Made by a program: the position numbers and the translations under genes. Shown here in pieces: positions 11,332 to 21,505 of a stretch of 64,000 nucleotides of DNA. The notes under the pieces were generated by a model, which saw only the letters and a program-made list of their open reading frames with translations, searched no databases and had not been told where the DNA came from. The number at the start of each line of letters is the position of its first letter. Positions within the stretch are counted from its first letter, which is position 1. Source of the stretch: Ophioderma brevispina (Eukaryota; Echinodermata; Ophiuroidea; Amphilepidida; Ophiodermatidae); contig JAMKCH010078973.1 in NCBI GenBank assembly GCA_023653785.1, positions 1 to 64,000 on the forward strand, read 5' to 3'.

Positions 11332-12440
11332 AAATGAGCCTTGTGCACACATAATCTGAATTTAATAATATTACACTGATTTATTATGATTTTTTTTCAA
11401 ATTGATTAGTTCAAGAATTTGGTATGTCCAAAACACAATAATTCAATAATGCTACACTCAATGTTAACGAGACATGAGGACATTTCTTGAAAGAAGCGCC
11501 CCCAATTTTTTCGAACCGGTTTTTTTGTGTGCATATTTGGAATGCTTACCAATGTATAAGATCACACCTGAAGTGAATAGGCCGAAAACGCCGTCTTTAT
11601 GTAATAAGATGATTTAGTATTTTCTGCCGTGCACGACAGAAAATTAAAGCATGCAGGGACGATTACAGGCAAGCACAAAACAACGTTTGCGGTTTTCTTT
11701 TGTAATTGTTTGTCCAATAAACCTTCGAAAAGTGTTCGGTAGGTGGTCTACAACCGATCAAGTGCAATTTGAGAGAAATTCGTATACTCCAAAAAAATCT
11801 CCTCATGTCACTTTAAGATGTCTATCTTAAGGTCCACTCAGATGTGACGACTTATGTCCAGAATTAAAAGAAATGTTGCAGTTCAAAATGACTGCATGCG
11901 GCAATATATTCCATACTGTAAATTCATGGGAATCTTCTTCAGAAGTTCTCGGTTTTTTGGGCCAGTCCTGAAGATAACTTTGTCCAGCAGTTCAAGATGA
12001 TGGGGTTTTCCCTTGACATCACTAATATCCACAGTACAATCATTTAAATATTACACCACCAAAAATCTGTCTGTCGGAAATGTCCTCTTTTAGGATCACA
12101 AAATGGAATTATTTTTTATTCCAAAACTGAAGTTCTTTTGGCTTGAAAAATGACAGCAGACAGTTCAGCTTTCAAGCTCCCAAGGTATCCAAAATATCAG
12201 CACTGGTACTGCATCAATCTACCATCTACTGGCTAAGTTTTTGACTTGCTTACTCCTATTTTTATATTTCACAAATAGCTAAAATAGATATTACAACATC
12301 ATCACGCATAAACATAGCCTAACACTATCAAATTGAATTTCAAACAAAATATATATGCATTGCATCACCTTACATTAATGACACCATGGGAAAGTAATTA
12401 TTTTGCAATCTTACAAACCTAGATTTGCAAATCTAGCATG
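11332..12440. other. GGT intron, nothing recognised
   Basis: A/T-rich intronic sequence. No conserved frame, tandem repeat or inverted repeat was seen. Confidence 0.4.
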
Positions 12441-12449
12441 ATCTCTTAA

Positions 12450-12675
12450 AGGTGCAACAAGAGATTTCAAATAGCAGGTGTCCCTAAAAAGGAGAAACAT
12501 TTTTGCAGCCTATGTTTTCTATTGAAATATAAGCATATACAAATCACATTTTGTTTTCGTTTTAAGTTATTTTTGTAGCCAAATAAAAGGTAGGGAATCT
12601 ATTGCGTGTCTAATCTATATGAAATCACTACATATCACAGAAAATATTGATGACTTGAAATCCCTCGTTGCACCT
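12450..12675. mobile_element. TTAA-flanked MITE, AGGTGCAAC family, complete copy
   Basis: TTAA at 12446-12449 and at 12676-12679 bracket a 226-bp element whose ends are inverted repeats: AGGTGCAACAAGAGATTTCA at the left, TGAAATCCCTCGTTGCACCT at the right. Partial copies of the same family occur at 16530-16610 (its inner and one terminal part, reversed) and 34395-34465 (one end, reversed, also bordered by TTAA). Non-coding. The TTAA duplication points to a piggyBac- or Kolobok-type mobiliser. Confidence 0.88.
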
Positions 12676-12839
12676 TTAAGCTCCTTGTGCCATCTCAATA
12701 TAACACTAGGGAAATTCCATTTTTCTTTTCTATAATAAACAAAGTAACTTTCCTGTGAGAAATCTTTTCGCAAGGAAAATAGTGAAAATAATATTTTTAA
12801 TCACAAAATGGGAATACTATAACAAGATTAAAATTCATT

Positions 12840-14110
12840 TTCTAGTTTTTAATTTTTTTTCAAATGTTATATGGGAGTGAGGCAGTGTCTGAGCGAAAAC
12901 AAGATGGGGATTTTGAGAAGGGCCAAGAGAGCAATGGTGCGAGCGATGTGTGGTGTGAAGTTGATGGATAAGAAAAAAACTGATAGTGTGCGTTGGTGTG
13001 TATTCCCGTAGGATTTTCAATGCTAAAATTGATTTTACTGCTTTTGGGGTTTCAGTAGGGCCTAATCTGTCAGAAAATGATATGGTGCAAATTTTCGGAC
13101 TAATGCCCCCTCCTGCAAGGGGGAATGTTATTACAGGGAAAAATTTAAAATAAGTCAAATTGTGTTTACTGTCTACTAATTCGTTCCTCGTCCCTCATAA
13201 GGATTAAATAGTAATATATTTGCCCTAGGTCCAACCTTTAAAGTTAAAGCTGTATAGCCCCCATAATGGTTCAAGGTCACCCTGGGGGTAAATGCTTCGA
13301 TTTTGGTGAAAAAAAGTGGGGTGTCAAACATGATTCCTCTTTGTCATAATGAACCGAAAATTGAATTTTTTACTGTTTTGGTGATATCACCTTAGCGACA
13401 TCCAGGGAAAATTATGGTGACCCCCAGAGACATGTAGAACCCTTGCTACATTTGCTATGTACTTAGCCAACCAAATGTCCCACACTGTAAATAAATACTT
13501 TTTTGGGCTCCTGTGAGACAATATCAACTTATCACCAGTTTCAACAAATCTGAGCATGGTAATTTTTACCCCAGGAGGACCCTTGAACCATTATGGAGCT
13601 ATGCGCTTTAACTAAAGGTCGGACCTAGGCAAATTATGCTTTTTTTTAATCCGTATAAGGAGACGACACCTTTTAGTGTACATTAAACCCAATTTACGCG
13701 ATTTTAAATTTTTCCCTGTAGAACGCACGGCTTTCTCCTTTGAGGACGGGGGCACAGTCCGAAATTTGCACCCCATCCTTTTCCTGACTGTCCCTGGCCC
13801 TCTTGATGAAAAACAGCAAGAAAATCAACTTTAGCACCAAATCCTACGGAACTGTTTCCATTGACATACCAACCCACACTATTTGACTTGATGCAGATGT
13901 TGGTCTTGGAAGAAGCGGTGGATTGGTTGGCGGTTGGTATGGGCACATTTTGAGGAAGGATGACAGACAGCATGTTTTTGTGAAGGCCTGAGTTCGAGGT
14001 GGTCGGTTCGAGGAAGACGGGCTACCAAAGAAACTGAAGGAAGCAGCAGGCGAGGAGGAGAGTAAGACGATTTCGTCGAGGGTGGAGGATGGTTTTTTGA
14101 ATCGGGCAAG
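12840..14110. repeat. Large inverted repeat, arms of about 400 bp
   Basis: The left arm (about 12900-13290) and right arm (about 13560-13970) are reverse complements with scattered changes. Matching landmarks are TTGCCCTAGGTCCAACCTTT at about 13222 against AAAGGTCGGACCTAGGCAAA at about 13614; the CCATAATGGTTCAAGG block near 13261 against its complement near 13585; and ACAGGGAAAAATTTAAA near 13134 against the complement near 13704. The centre is about 13425. Minus-strand frames of 76-107 codons in the arms are not similar to known proteins and occur because both arms share the sequence. Probably a long-TIR transposon; its outer ends were not fixed. Confidence 0.78.
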
Positions 14111-14239
14111 TTTGAAGGAGTCGGGTGAGCGGTGGCGTCAGGGCGATTGCTGTGAGTGTGAGTAAGTCCAGCAGCGTTTTTTAATTTCTGTTATTTTCTT
14201 TGTTTTGAATTGCTGTTGATATTTAAATTGCTATTCCAG

Positions 14240-14447
14240 AGAAAGTGGCAGTGCAGCGACGCCGGCATAGCAGCTATGCTATGTGTGGGACTAGTAAAAT
14301 GTCACAGCCCTGTCATAGGAGGCGGGCATTTCTCCATATTTTTACATCGAACCGAAGGGTCTGTTATTTCCGTCAATGCTCGTGAGAATCCTTCTATGAT
14401 GCCGATGAAGAAATGTTTGTAGAATACCTACAATGCCTCAACTTACG
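14240..14447 (+). CDS. GGT: GGT exon, GGG and NARE motifs (with frame breaks)
   Basis: The exon follows the acceptor CTATTCCAG (ending 14239) and precedes the consensus donor GTAAGT at 14448. The reading starts ESGSA, breaks by one missing base at about 14257, and continues DAGIAAMLCVGLVKCHS, then VIGGGHFSIF and VNARE. These are the GGT blocks for the SAVDAAIA helix, the HS..GIGGG loop and the arginine-bearing (I/V)NARE segment that binds the gamma-glutamyl carboxylate in known enzymes. A second frame break occurs at about 14400, after which DEEMFV reads correctly. Two single-base breaks in otherwise well-conserved sequence suggest consensus errors; a decayed paralogue is the alternative. Confidence 0.88.
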
Positions 14448-14492
14448 GTAAGTGGACTTGTCCTTTGTTGTTGGACATTGGGTGTAATATCC

Positions 14493-14770
14493 AGTGGCGT
14501 AACCATAGGGCCGGAAAAGTTTCCCCCGGAACCTAAAATCGAAAGGGGAGGCAAAATGGTCAAGGAAATAGTGGATGATGAAGAACGAGAACAGTAACCA
14601 AAGGAGTGCCATAGCGAATTGAAAATACTAGGGAAAGAGGGAAGAAGAGAAAAAAAGAAAGAGTGAAGAATACAACTGGAAAGGGAAGGGAGAAGGCCCC
14701 CCGCCAGACTTTTTCCGGTCCTCCTCCTCCTCCCTATCCCCCCTCCGCCTTCCCGGCCCCCTTTGTATTA
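14493..14770. other. Remnant starting with AGTGGCGTAACC
   Basis: AGTGGCGTAACCATAGGGCC at 14493 is the same terminus seen at 3233 and 54724. It is followed by G-rich and then C/T-rich sequence ending about 14770. No clear right terminus was found, so this is called a truncated element. Confidence 0.4.
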
Positions 14771-15697
14771 GCAAAAAGTTTGTCTCAGAGATGAGATAAC
14801 TCCGTCGTCGCGGAAAAAGTGCTCAAGGGATTTTTTTCGTAGAAGCTCTAATTTAGAATAATAATTATCATCATAACATAATTATTGATTTATTATGATG
14901 CCCGTCAGAAAATCCGAAAATGGTTAATTTTCAAAGAGCGTATTTCGGTAGGGCTAATGCTACGCTATGGCAAATTGCTGAGCAGATTCAAGAGGGCGCC
15001 TTGAACAAACGGTTAGACCTATACTCTTCGTATAAGCTGACAACCAAGATAATCTTATTCTCTACAAGGTGATGTAATTTTATTGACATACGGTGCTGAA
15101 AAAGATCCGAAACGACCATTTCTAACAAGGCTTCTAACATGTGTAAAAACTGGCCTACTGACCAATGTTTATGCACACAGTGTGTGGGTAATCGCTCATC
15201 CATAGCATGTCATTAATCAGTGATTGGATGGTGCCCTGGGAATCATTTGCATAAGGTCAAACTCATGAATGGATTCATGTCACAATGATTTGGTTGGGTA
15301 GGCAAACGCGGCCCATTTACAGTGGACACTAACTGCACTAGGCTATAACAAAATGCATGTTTTAGATTCAGGGACAGCTTCTGAGACATTCTTGAAAAAA
15401 AAGTTCAAAGGCGGTTTGGGACCTTTAAGTAATTCCAAATAATAATTGCAAATAAAAAAATAAAACAACCCCCCCCCCCCCCCCCAAAAAAAAAGAAAAA
15501 TAACAAAAATAAATAAACTAAAAAACATATTCCAGGAAAAAAATGTTCTAGATAAAAATCAAAATGAAAACAGTTTTTAAAATATTTAATAAGAGATTCA
15601 AATTATGTACCACAGCTTCGGAGTCTCTCGGTCTTGTTTTTTAGTAGATGGTAATAAACTCAAAGCGCTACGGGGGATTTGTCGCATCTTTTGAATA
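14771..15697. other. GGT intron with C17 and A/T runs
   Basis: C-run at 15469-15485 directly followed by A-rich sequence to about 15530. No gene recognised. Confidence 0.45.
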
Positions 15698-16440
15698 TGT
15701 CGTTCACATGGTCTATCTTCACTTCGTCTAATTCCATTTCGTCTGATACCCATTGGTCTAACATCGTTTTGTCTAAACCCATGTGGTCTAATTACCACAT
15801 AGGCTAATAACAACTTAGTCTATTGTCACTTGATCTAATATCCAGATGGTCTAATTGCCATTTTGTCTACAACCATTTCGTCTAATGCCTAACAGGTCTA
15901 AGTTCCACTTCGTCTAATATCATTTGGGCTAAACCCAATTAGTCTAATAACCAGTTGGTATAATAACCATTTAGTCTAAACCCATTTTGTCTAAGCCCAT
16001 TTCGTCTAATGATCAGTTGGTCTAATGACCATTTAGTCTAAAACCCATTAGCCGAAATGGGCATTAGGCGAAATGGCATTAGTCGAAATGGTTTTAGACA
16101 CTCTGGTGGTTAGACTAAGTGGTCAGTAGACGAAATGACATTAGACGAAATGATTTTAAACAACCTTGTGATTAGACCAAATGGGCATTAGACGAATTTG
16201 GCATTAGACGAAACGGTTATAGACAATCTGTTGATTATACCAAATGGGCAGTAGACGAAACGGCATTAGAAATGGTTTTAGCCGATGTTGTAATTACACG
16301 AAATGGTATTTAGTCCAAGTGGTTAATAGACAATATGAAATTAGAGTATGCGGGTATTAGACTATGTGATTTTGACAAACTGAAATTAGACTATCTGGAT
16401 ATTAGACGAAATGGGATAAGACGAAGTGGGTTCACATAGA
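15698..16440. repeat. TU-like foldback array of 15-16 bp units
   Basis: From about 15700 to 16045 the unit is GTCTAATNNCCATTT (15-16 bp, about 21 units). At about 16045 it switches to the reverse complement, AAATGGNCATTAGAC, for about 25 more units to 16430. The outer ends also pair (TTCACATGGTCTA near 15703 against the complement of GGTTCACATAGA at 16429-16440). An inverted repeat whose arms are themselves short tandem repeats is the architecture of foldback transposons such as the sea-urchin TU elements. The minus-strand frame at 15598-15813 is repeat translation. Confidence 0.88.
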
Positions 16441-16529
16441 GGCAACCCATATGCATAGCAATGCGCGCCCGGATTTTGATTCGTTCATGGTATCCTCACC
16501 CATAACCCACAAGGATTAATTGTTTGTTG

Positions 16530-16610
16530 GGGTACTACGAGAGATTTCAAGATATCTGTATTTTGTGTCTATGTTGTGATTTCGTATAGATTAGATACGC
16601 AATAGATTTC
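16530..16610 (-). mobile_element. Partial AGGTGCAAC-family MITE
   Basis: TACGAGAGATTTCAAGATAT near 16532 and ATAGATTAGATACGCAATAG near 16583 match the reverse complement of the right part of the complete element at 12450-12675. The terminal AGGTGCAAC itself is degraded. Confidence 0.65.
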
Positions 16611-16674
16611 TTAATGTGTATTTGCTACATAATAGTTCAAAAGTGAAAAGAAAGGCGATTTTGACCTGCTTATA

Positions 16675-17768
16675 CAGGGTGAGTCAAAAAGATTTACACT
16701 CGTTTTCTTTATTTTTTCTACAGCAGTGAAAAATCTACCGACGGTATTGTCTATCGCAGATAAAACAAGATTATTTTACCTACTAGAGAAATTTTGAATT
16801 TTGATTTTTAAACTTTGCATTGAGAAGTTTTGCTAACTTAAAGATAGGTGCCCATTTTTCTCTCTGTCCACGGAATCACTCTTAGTTGTGGAACATGGCC
16901 AAAGAGACTTTGGATGAGTTTACACAAGTATATCATGACATTTTCTGCTTGCTTTGATATCTTTGTGTAAACCTTCAAATATACAGAAAATGTCAAACTA
17001 TTTCATTATTCTGAAATCAATAACAAATTATGGAATCTTACACCCACTCTTTGAAGCATTATTTCAATGAATGGTCGAAATTGGTCGCATATTTTTTCGC
17101 GGGAACTTTGAATGCAAATATGTAGACAATCCTATGCAATACAGCGGGTTGACCCACATTTTTCACCGACACCTTCATAATCTGATGGGGAAGGTATTTT
17201 GGGGAATCAATATTTGAACATTACACGCATTTAACATCTATCTTTCTTTCCCTTTGCATCTCAATCCTTCCCTCTATCCTCCCCTCTCTTTTCTTTACTC
17301 CTTTTCAGCTTGCCCTTTTCCAACTTTCCTGCTTTATCGGTAGCTTAAGCTTATTTCCTAGTCAGACACATGGGGTAGGGGACAATGCGTCCCCTTCCCC
17401 CGTCCCTGTAACGCTACTGTCATTGACTTTTGTTAGAAAATATTATCAACAACAGTTGTTATGAATTAGGTAATGGTTACTTTAGAAAAAAAAATGTCAT
17501 TAAGCATTTAGAAGACAGTAACTGAACGGCTTTGCTTCTGTGGACGTGAAGAATTGATTGTACAGCCGTGGTCAAAATGTTTTTGGCGGCTTTCCGTTAA
17601 TTTACCATATCTACAATATGCGAAAAGGTAAACAATCGATTTTTTACCAATGACAGAGGATATATGAAGCTATTATTTTTCATGTATAAAAGAACAATTC
17701 CAAAACTTGTTAAAATTTTTTAACATTTTTTTCTTAGAAATCGCGTGTAAACGTTTGGACTCACCCTG
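16675..17768. mobile_element. TIR element ending CAGGGTGAGTC, ~1.1 kb
   Basis: CAGGGTGAGTCAAAAAGATT at 16675 is matched by the reverse complement of the right end (reading CAGGGTGAGTCCAAACGTTT inward from 17768), with further loose pairing through GATTTACAC. TA precedes the left end; the right side reads TTAT. The termini and probable TA target resemble Tc1/mariner-type elements. No transposase frame is visible. Inside, near 17370-17415, is a C/T-rich block ending CCCTGTAACGCTACT that looks like the end of an AGTGGCGTAAC-type remnant. Confidence 0.68.
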
Positions 17769-17916
17769 TTATTTCAATATTAAAACATAGGCTGAGTTCC
17801 TAGTTCCCCAATAACAAATGTCACATTTGTACCAAAGAAAAAATATTCAGTTTATAGTAATCATTTTATCGGGTGGGGACATTTTTTAATGGAAAGCTCT
17901 ACATCAGTTGTATATA

Positions 17917-18822
17917 CAGGGTGAGTTTTAAAAAAAAATTGGACCCAATTGTGTCTACCAATTTTGGATTTTTAAGTAACACATATCTAGCATAATGTGG
18001 TAGTGCATCTAAAAGCGTAGTTCATTATCTTTAATTTGCGCAAAGACATTCACATCGGTGCGATATAGACCGAGCTACAGTTCATTTTTCAATTCAAGTA
18101 GTCGGTTTTGCAGCCTCTGTCCACGGATTCCCATTCAAATGAACGGCTCGGCGTTCAGCGAAGGAAGGGAATCCGTCTCCAGAAAAAAAAAAAACAAAAA
18201 ACGGGCTTTATTATCGAATGCAGATAAATGTGACGCTATGCGCGCTATTTAACCCCAGACAATTCAGTCACAACCTACCATCGATGCTCTCTTAACGTTT
18301 CTACGTTCTCCATCACTAATAACAATCATTTGAAAATAAAATAACTGATACATGTATCAGTTTCTGGAGGAGTTGAATCAATCATACCATAGTTATGAAG
18401 AAGAAACAGACATGGTGACAACCTTTTGAGGGTTTAAAGTTATTGTCTATATTGGACAAAAATATACCACATCTTGAACAAAAAGTGTTGCAAATAAAAC
18501 GGACCATTGTCATTGGATCTTACACTTTAAAGATACCCACTTTATTTGCATGAACATAGGCATACCCTTATCATAATTTTAGGGAGTCACTTGCTAGGGC
18601 CGCGTTGCATTCAAATGTAATCCGTGGATAGAGGGAACAGCTGATTCAAAGGACTGTAAGCTCGGTCTATAGCTTGACAGATTGGAATTATCTTTGCAGT
18701 AAATTACATAGATAATGAACTACTACGCTTTCAGATGAGTACCGCAGTGTTAGATCGTTGTCTACTTGAAAATTCAAAAGGGTGGACACAATCAGGATCA
18801 AGTTTTTTTTTGACCCACCATG
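17917..18822. mobile_element. Second CAGGGTGAG element with ~240-bp inverted arms
   Basis: TA then CAGGGTGAGTTTTAAAAAA at the left and TTTTGACCCACCATG then TA at 18823 on the right. The inverted similarity extends inward about 240 bp: GATATAGACCGAGCTACAG (near 18061) pairs with the complement of CTGTAAGCTCGGTCTATAGC (near 18653), and GTCCACGGATTCCCATTCAA (near 18118) with the complement of the 18612-18632 region. It lies only 148 bp from the preceding element, which shares its terminus. Non-coding; a long-TIR Tc1/mariner-like non-autonomous element. Confidence 0.78.
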
Positions 18823-19594
18823 TATCAGGGATTATAATTTTTAGAACAACTGATATGTTGAATCTCTGGACGCATAACCCCGCAGCCGCGCGCGCAAAGT
18901 TGCTGTAAGCCTGTAGAACTAACACGGGGATCGTCGGCTCATTCGTCCACGGTAATAGGGTATTTAGCCGGCTGGACTATGTTTAGGTTTGTAGACTTTA
19001 TGGACCCATCTTTGCACATTCATGGGGGGACAATTGAATATTAATTATTAAAAAAAGAACAATATACAGATGTGAATCTTAATAAAAAGGAATTTTATTA
19101 TGGGAATAACACCAAAATTTTGGCAAAAAATAAAGATTTGATGACGTCACGGCCATTGATTTGATATGGTTTATTATTTGCATCGGGGGAACCTATATTT
19201 CAGGTAAAATGACGTACGTATCCCTACATTGGAAAAAAAACACACGATTATCGTCATCGTTCGTCGGTTTTTGAATCAGTTAGGGGGAAAAGGTAAATTT
19301 TGTTAATGTTTTTAAATTAAAAAAGGTGTACTTTTTCATTTTAATGGTAAATAATAGCACTTTGGGCAGAAGGCCATGTACAGACCTTGATTTAACATAG
19401 TCGATTTATATATATCGGGCGCCCCGAGAGCAAACTGATATCTATACCTGACCGTGACCTGGTACCTGACCATTGACACCAAACTATTCATCTCGTTACC
19501 GTTTGATATCTAGCAATGCGCCCAGCAGGCGCATGCTGTATCTCGGTTGTCACAGCGTAATCGATCAAGATGTGAGACTATGTGGGTCTGTACA
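18823..19594. other. GGT intron, nothing recognised
   Basis: A/T-rich, no repeat structure or coding similarity seen. Confidence 0.4.
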
Positions 19595-19595
19595 G

Positions 19596-19765
19596 TAGGG
19601 TATGACACGATCTGCTCTATTTGGCAATTGGGGATTTCCAACGTAATTTTGAAACTGCTACATGCATTACTATGGCAGTCTCGGTACCCATGACATATAA
19701 AAAATCATCTCTTAACCTTGTTCCAAAACTTTAGTAATATCATGATAATTAAGAAAAATATGAAG
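19596..19765 (+). mobile_element. Partial copy of the GACACGATCT element
   Basis: TATGACACGATCTGCTCTAT, GGGGATTTCCAACG, GGCAGTCTCGGTACCC and AAAAATCATCTCTTAA occur in the same order as at 28755, 29938 and 31130, with more substitutions. It ends after AATATCATGATAATTAAG. A diverged fragment, about 9 kb upstream of the tandem array. Confidence 0.8.
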
Positions 19766-20097
19766 TTCACATCAATCATGCTTCTGTTAAATTACCGGTG
19801 CATAACTCAAAACTCCATAAACTTCCCCTGCAAAAGTACTCTCTATCAACATAATACCCTTGAACATACGCGTCATGGCTACAGAGCTATTCTCTCTGTA
19901 GCCATGCGCACCGATACACTCTAATATCAAAACAGCCCTAGTATAATTATATACACCCCAAAACAATTGCACTCCTGGGTGTATAAGTAACATTGAATTA
20001 AAACTTAGTTGCTTTCCTATTTGCTCGATTACAACATACTCCATGACTGAGTTTCAACACTGCTATCCATTGTGAGTTCTACTCTTTTTAAATCCCG
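19766..20097. other. GGT intron with small hairpins
   Basis: GGCTACAGAG near 19877 pairs with CTCTGTAGCC near 19896, and TATACACCC (about 19950) with GGGTGTATA (about 19976). No gene content. Confidence 0.5.
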
Positions 20098-20285
20098 GTT
20101 GCCTTTGCTATACTGTTTCCAGGGGAATTCAAGTTCTACGCTTTACTCAACTAGCAGGTCGCCTACCTTTGGAGATGTACTTCAGCCATCGTTGTTTGGC
20201 AACGCATGGATTCCAATAGGTGGCGCACTTTCTGGCGCAATAACTACGATATGAAGACATCATATTGAATGACGAAAGCCGTCGG
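20098..20285 (+). CDS. GGT: GGT exon, PGE motif and large-subunit helices (with frame breaks)
   Basis: Read across three frames, this stretch gives FPGEFKFYALLN, then SPTFGDVLQPSLFGNAW with IPIGGALSGAI, then YEDIILNDESRR. In order these match the GGT segments VPGE.(K/R)GY..LH, GRLPW..L.QPSI.LA..GFP(I/V)...LA.A(I/L), and the helix ending ...NDP.LREVF. Frame breaks lie near 20149 and 20245. The donor is GTGTGG after 20285; if the GGG at 20284-20286 is really GG, the phase joins exactly to the next exon to give ..RREVFVDNG. The acceptor is unclear: CCAG at about 20118 would cut into the PGE block, so an earlier site, possibly damaged, is more likely. Hard to see because no single frame covers it. 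Confidence 0.72.
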
Positions 20286-20289
20286 GTGT

Positions 20290-21460
20290 GGAAACTTTTT
20301 CATCTGTTCATTACGGTTTACTCATTAAGTATTTTATGAAAAGGAAAACGTTTTGTAAAATAAGAACGCAAATAGCAATCTGTGAATCTGTGTCTAAATG
20401 ATTTGGTAAGTTTGGTTTGTTTAAGTATTCTCAATGTTTGATTCAAAGTACATGTTTTTATTTGTGCATATCTAGGTTTTTCAGGTTTATTAAAACAAAA
20501 CATTTTTAATTTTTTAGGTTTTTTCTTTTTTTAAATTAAAAAGCATAAACATTTAAAGAAATCCAATTATAAAGTAAGACCATATATAAATTCAATAAAA
20601 TACAATAGTATAACTCAAAAAATGTTCCCTTTAAATATCACATACAACACTAAAAAGAAAACAAACACACAAGAACACACTCCCATAACACACAAACACC
20701 CTCACCCACGCACACTTACCATAACATCACAGGCAAAGATTCACATGCAATTGGTCCAATGAATGTTTTAACGGACAGGCTGAACGTTTTGAATAGCACA
20801 ACATTTATAGTTTTGTTTTTGGTGGCCCTTTGATTTTTTGTGCGTTTTCTACAAAAATGCTCAAGGTTTCTCGTCTGACATCCATCGTATCAGAATCAGC
20901 ATTAAGTTTACTGGGCAACCGTTGAAAAAACATTATATAGGCTAATAAACAAGGTTGATATTAGCTATCAATGAGTCGGTAGCCTGGGACTAGTTCTCGA
21001 ATAACTCAAAAGCCTTCGTTCCACCTATAGAGACCCGAATGTTTGAAATCCCTGCTAGGCTCTAAAGTTGGAATCAAATATTTGTCCCACTTTTTTTATT
21101 GAATGATCTACGGTGTGAGGTATTTTAGGATATCAGGGTAAATATCGCCACACTACTTGATTGTCGTCTCTTCCTCCATCCTCTCTCCACAATTAACCCT
21201 TTACTAACTGTGGTCCTTAGCCTGGAAGGAAATGGGTATTTGAACAGCAAATTTAAGGATTTTGTTACAATTTTTTTCACATCAGTCGTTTTACAGATAA
21301 CACATTGGGCGTGGCGACTTCATGCATCGATGTTCAATAGTAACTGTTTAAAAGTTCAATCAGTTCCACAGGGTCACTTGATATATAGTCTTCAATAAAT
21401 AATTGTAGTAGGCTCGTACATCGAACACAAGTACCACATTTTATCAATATAATATTCTGG
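20290..21460. other. GGT intron, nothing recognised
   Basis: A/T-rich intron. An AC/ACAC-rich stretch runs from about 20640 to 20715. No exon or transposon end recognised. Confidence 0.4.
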
Positions 21461-21505
21461 AAAATAAAAAAAATAAAAAAAATAAAAAAAATAAAAAAAA
21501 TAAAT
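21461..21505. repeat. TAAAAAAA microsatellite
   Basis: About five units of 8 bp (A-run plus T). The minus-strand phenylalanine/isoleucine frame is its translation. Confidence 0.9.

Noticed and set aside
12835..13158. 107-codon minus-strand frame and related frames at 13704-14109
   Set aside because: They are the two arms of one inverted repeat; residue content is unremarkable and the frames are not kept equally in both arms.
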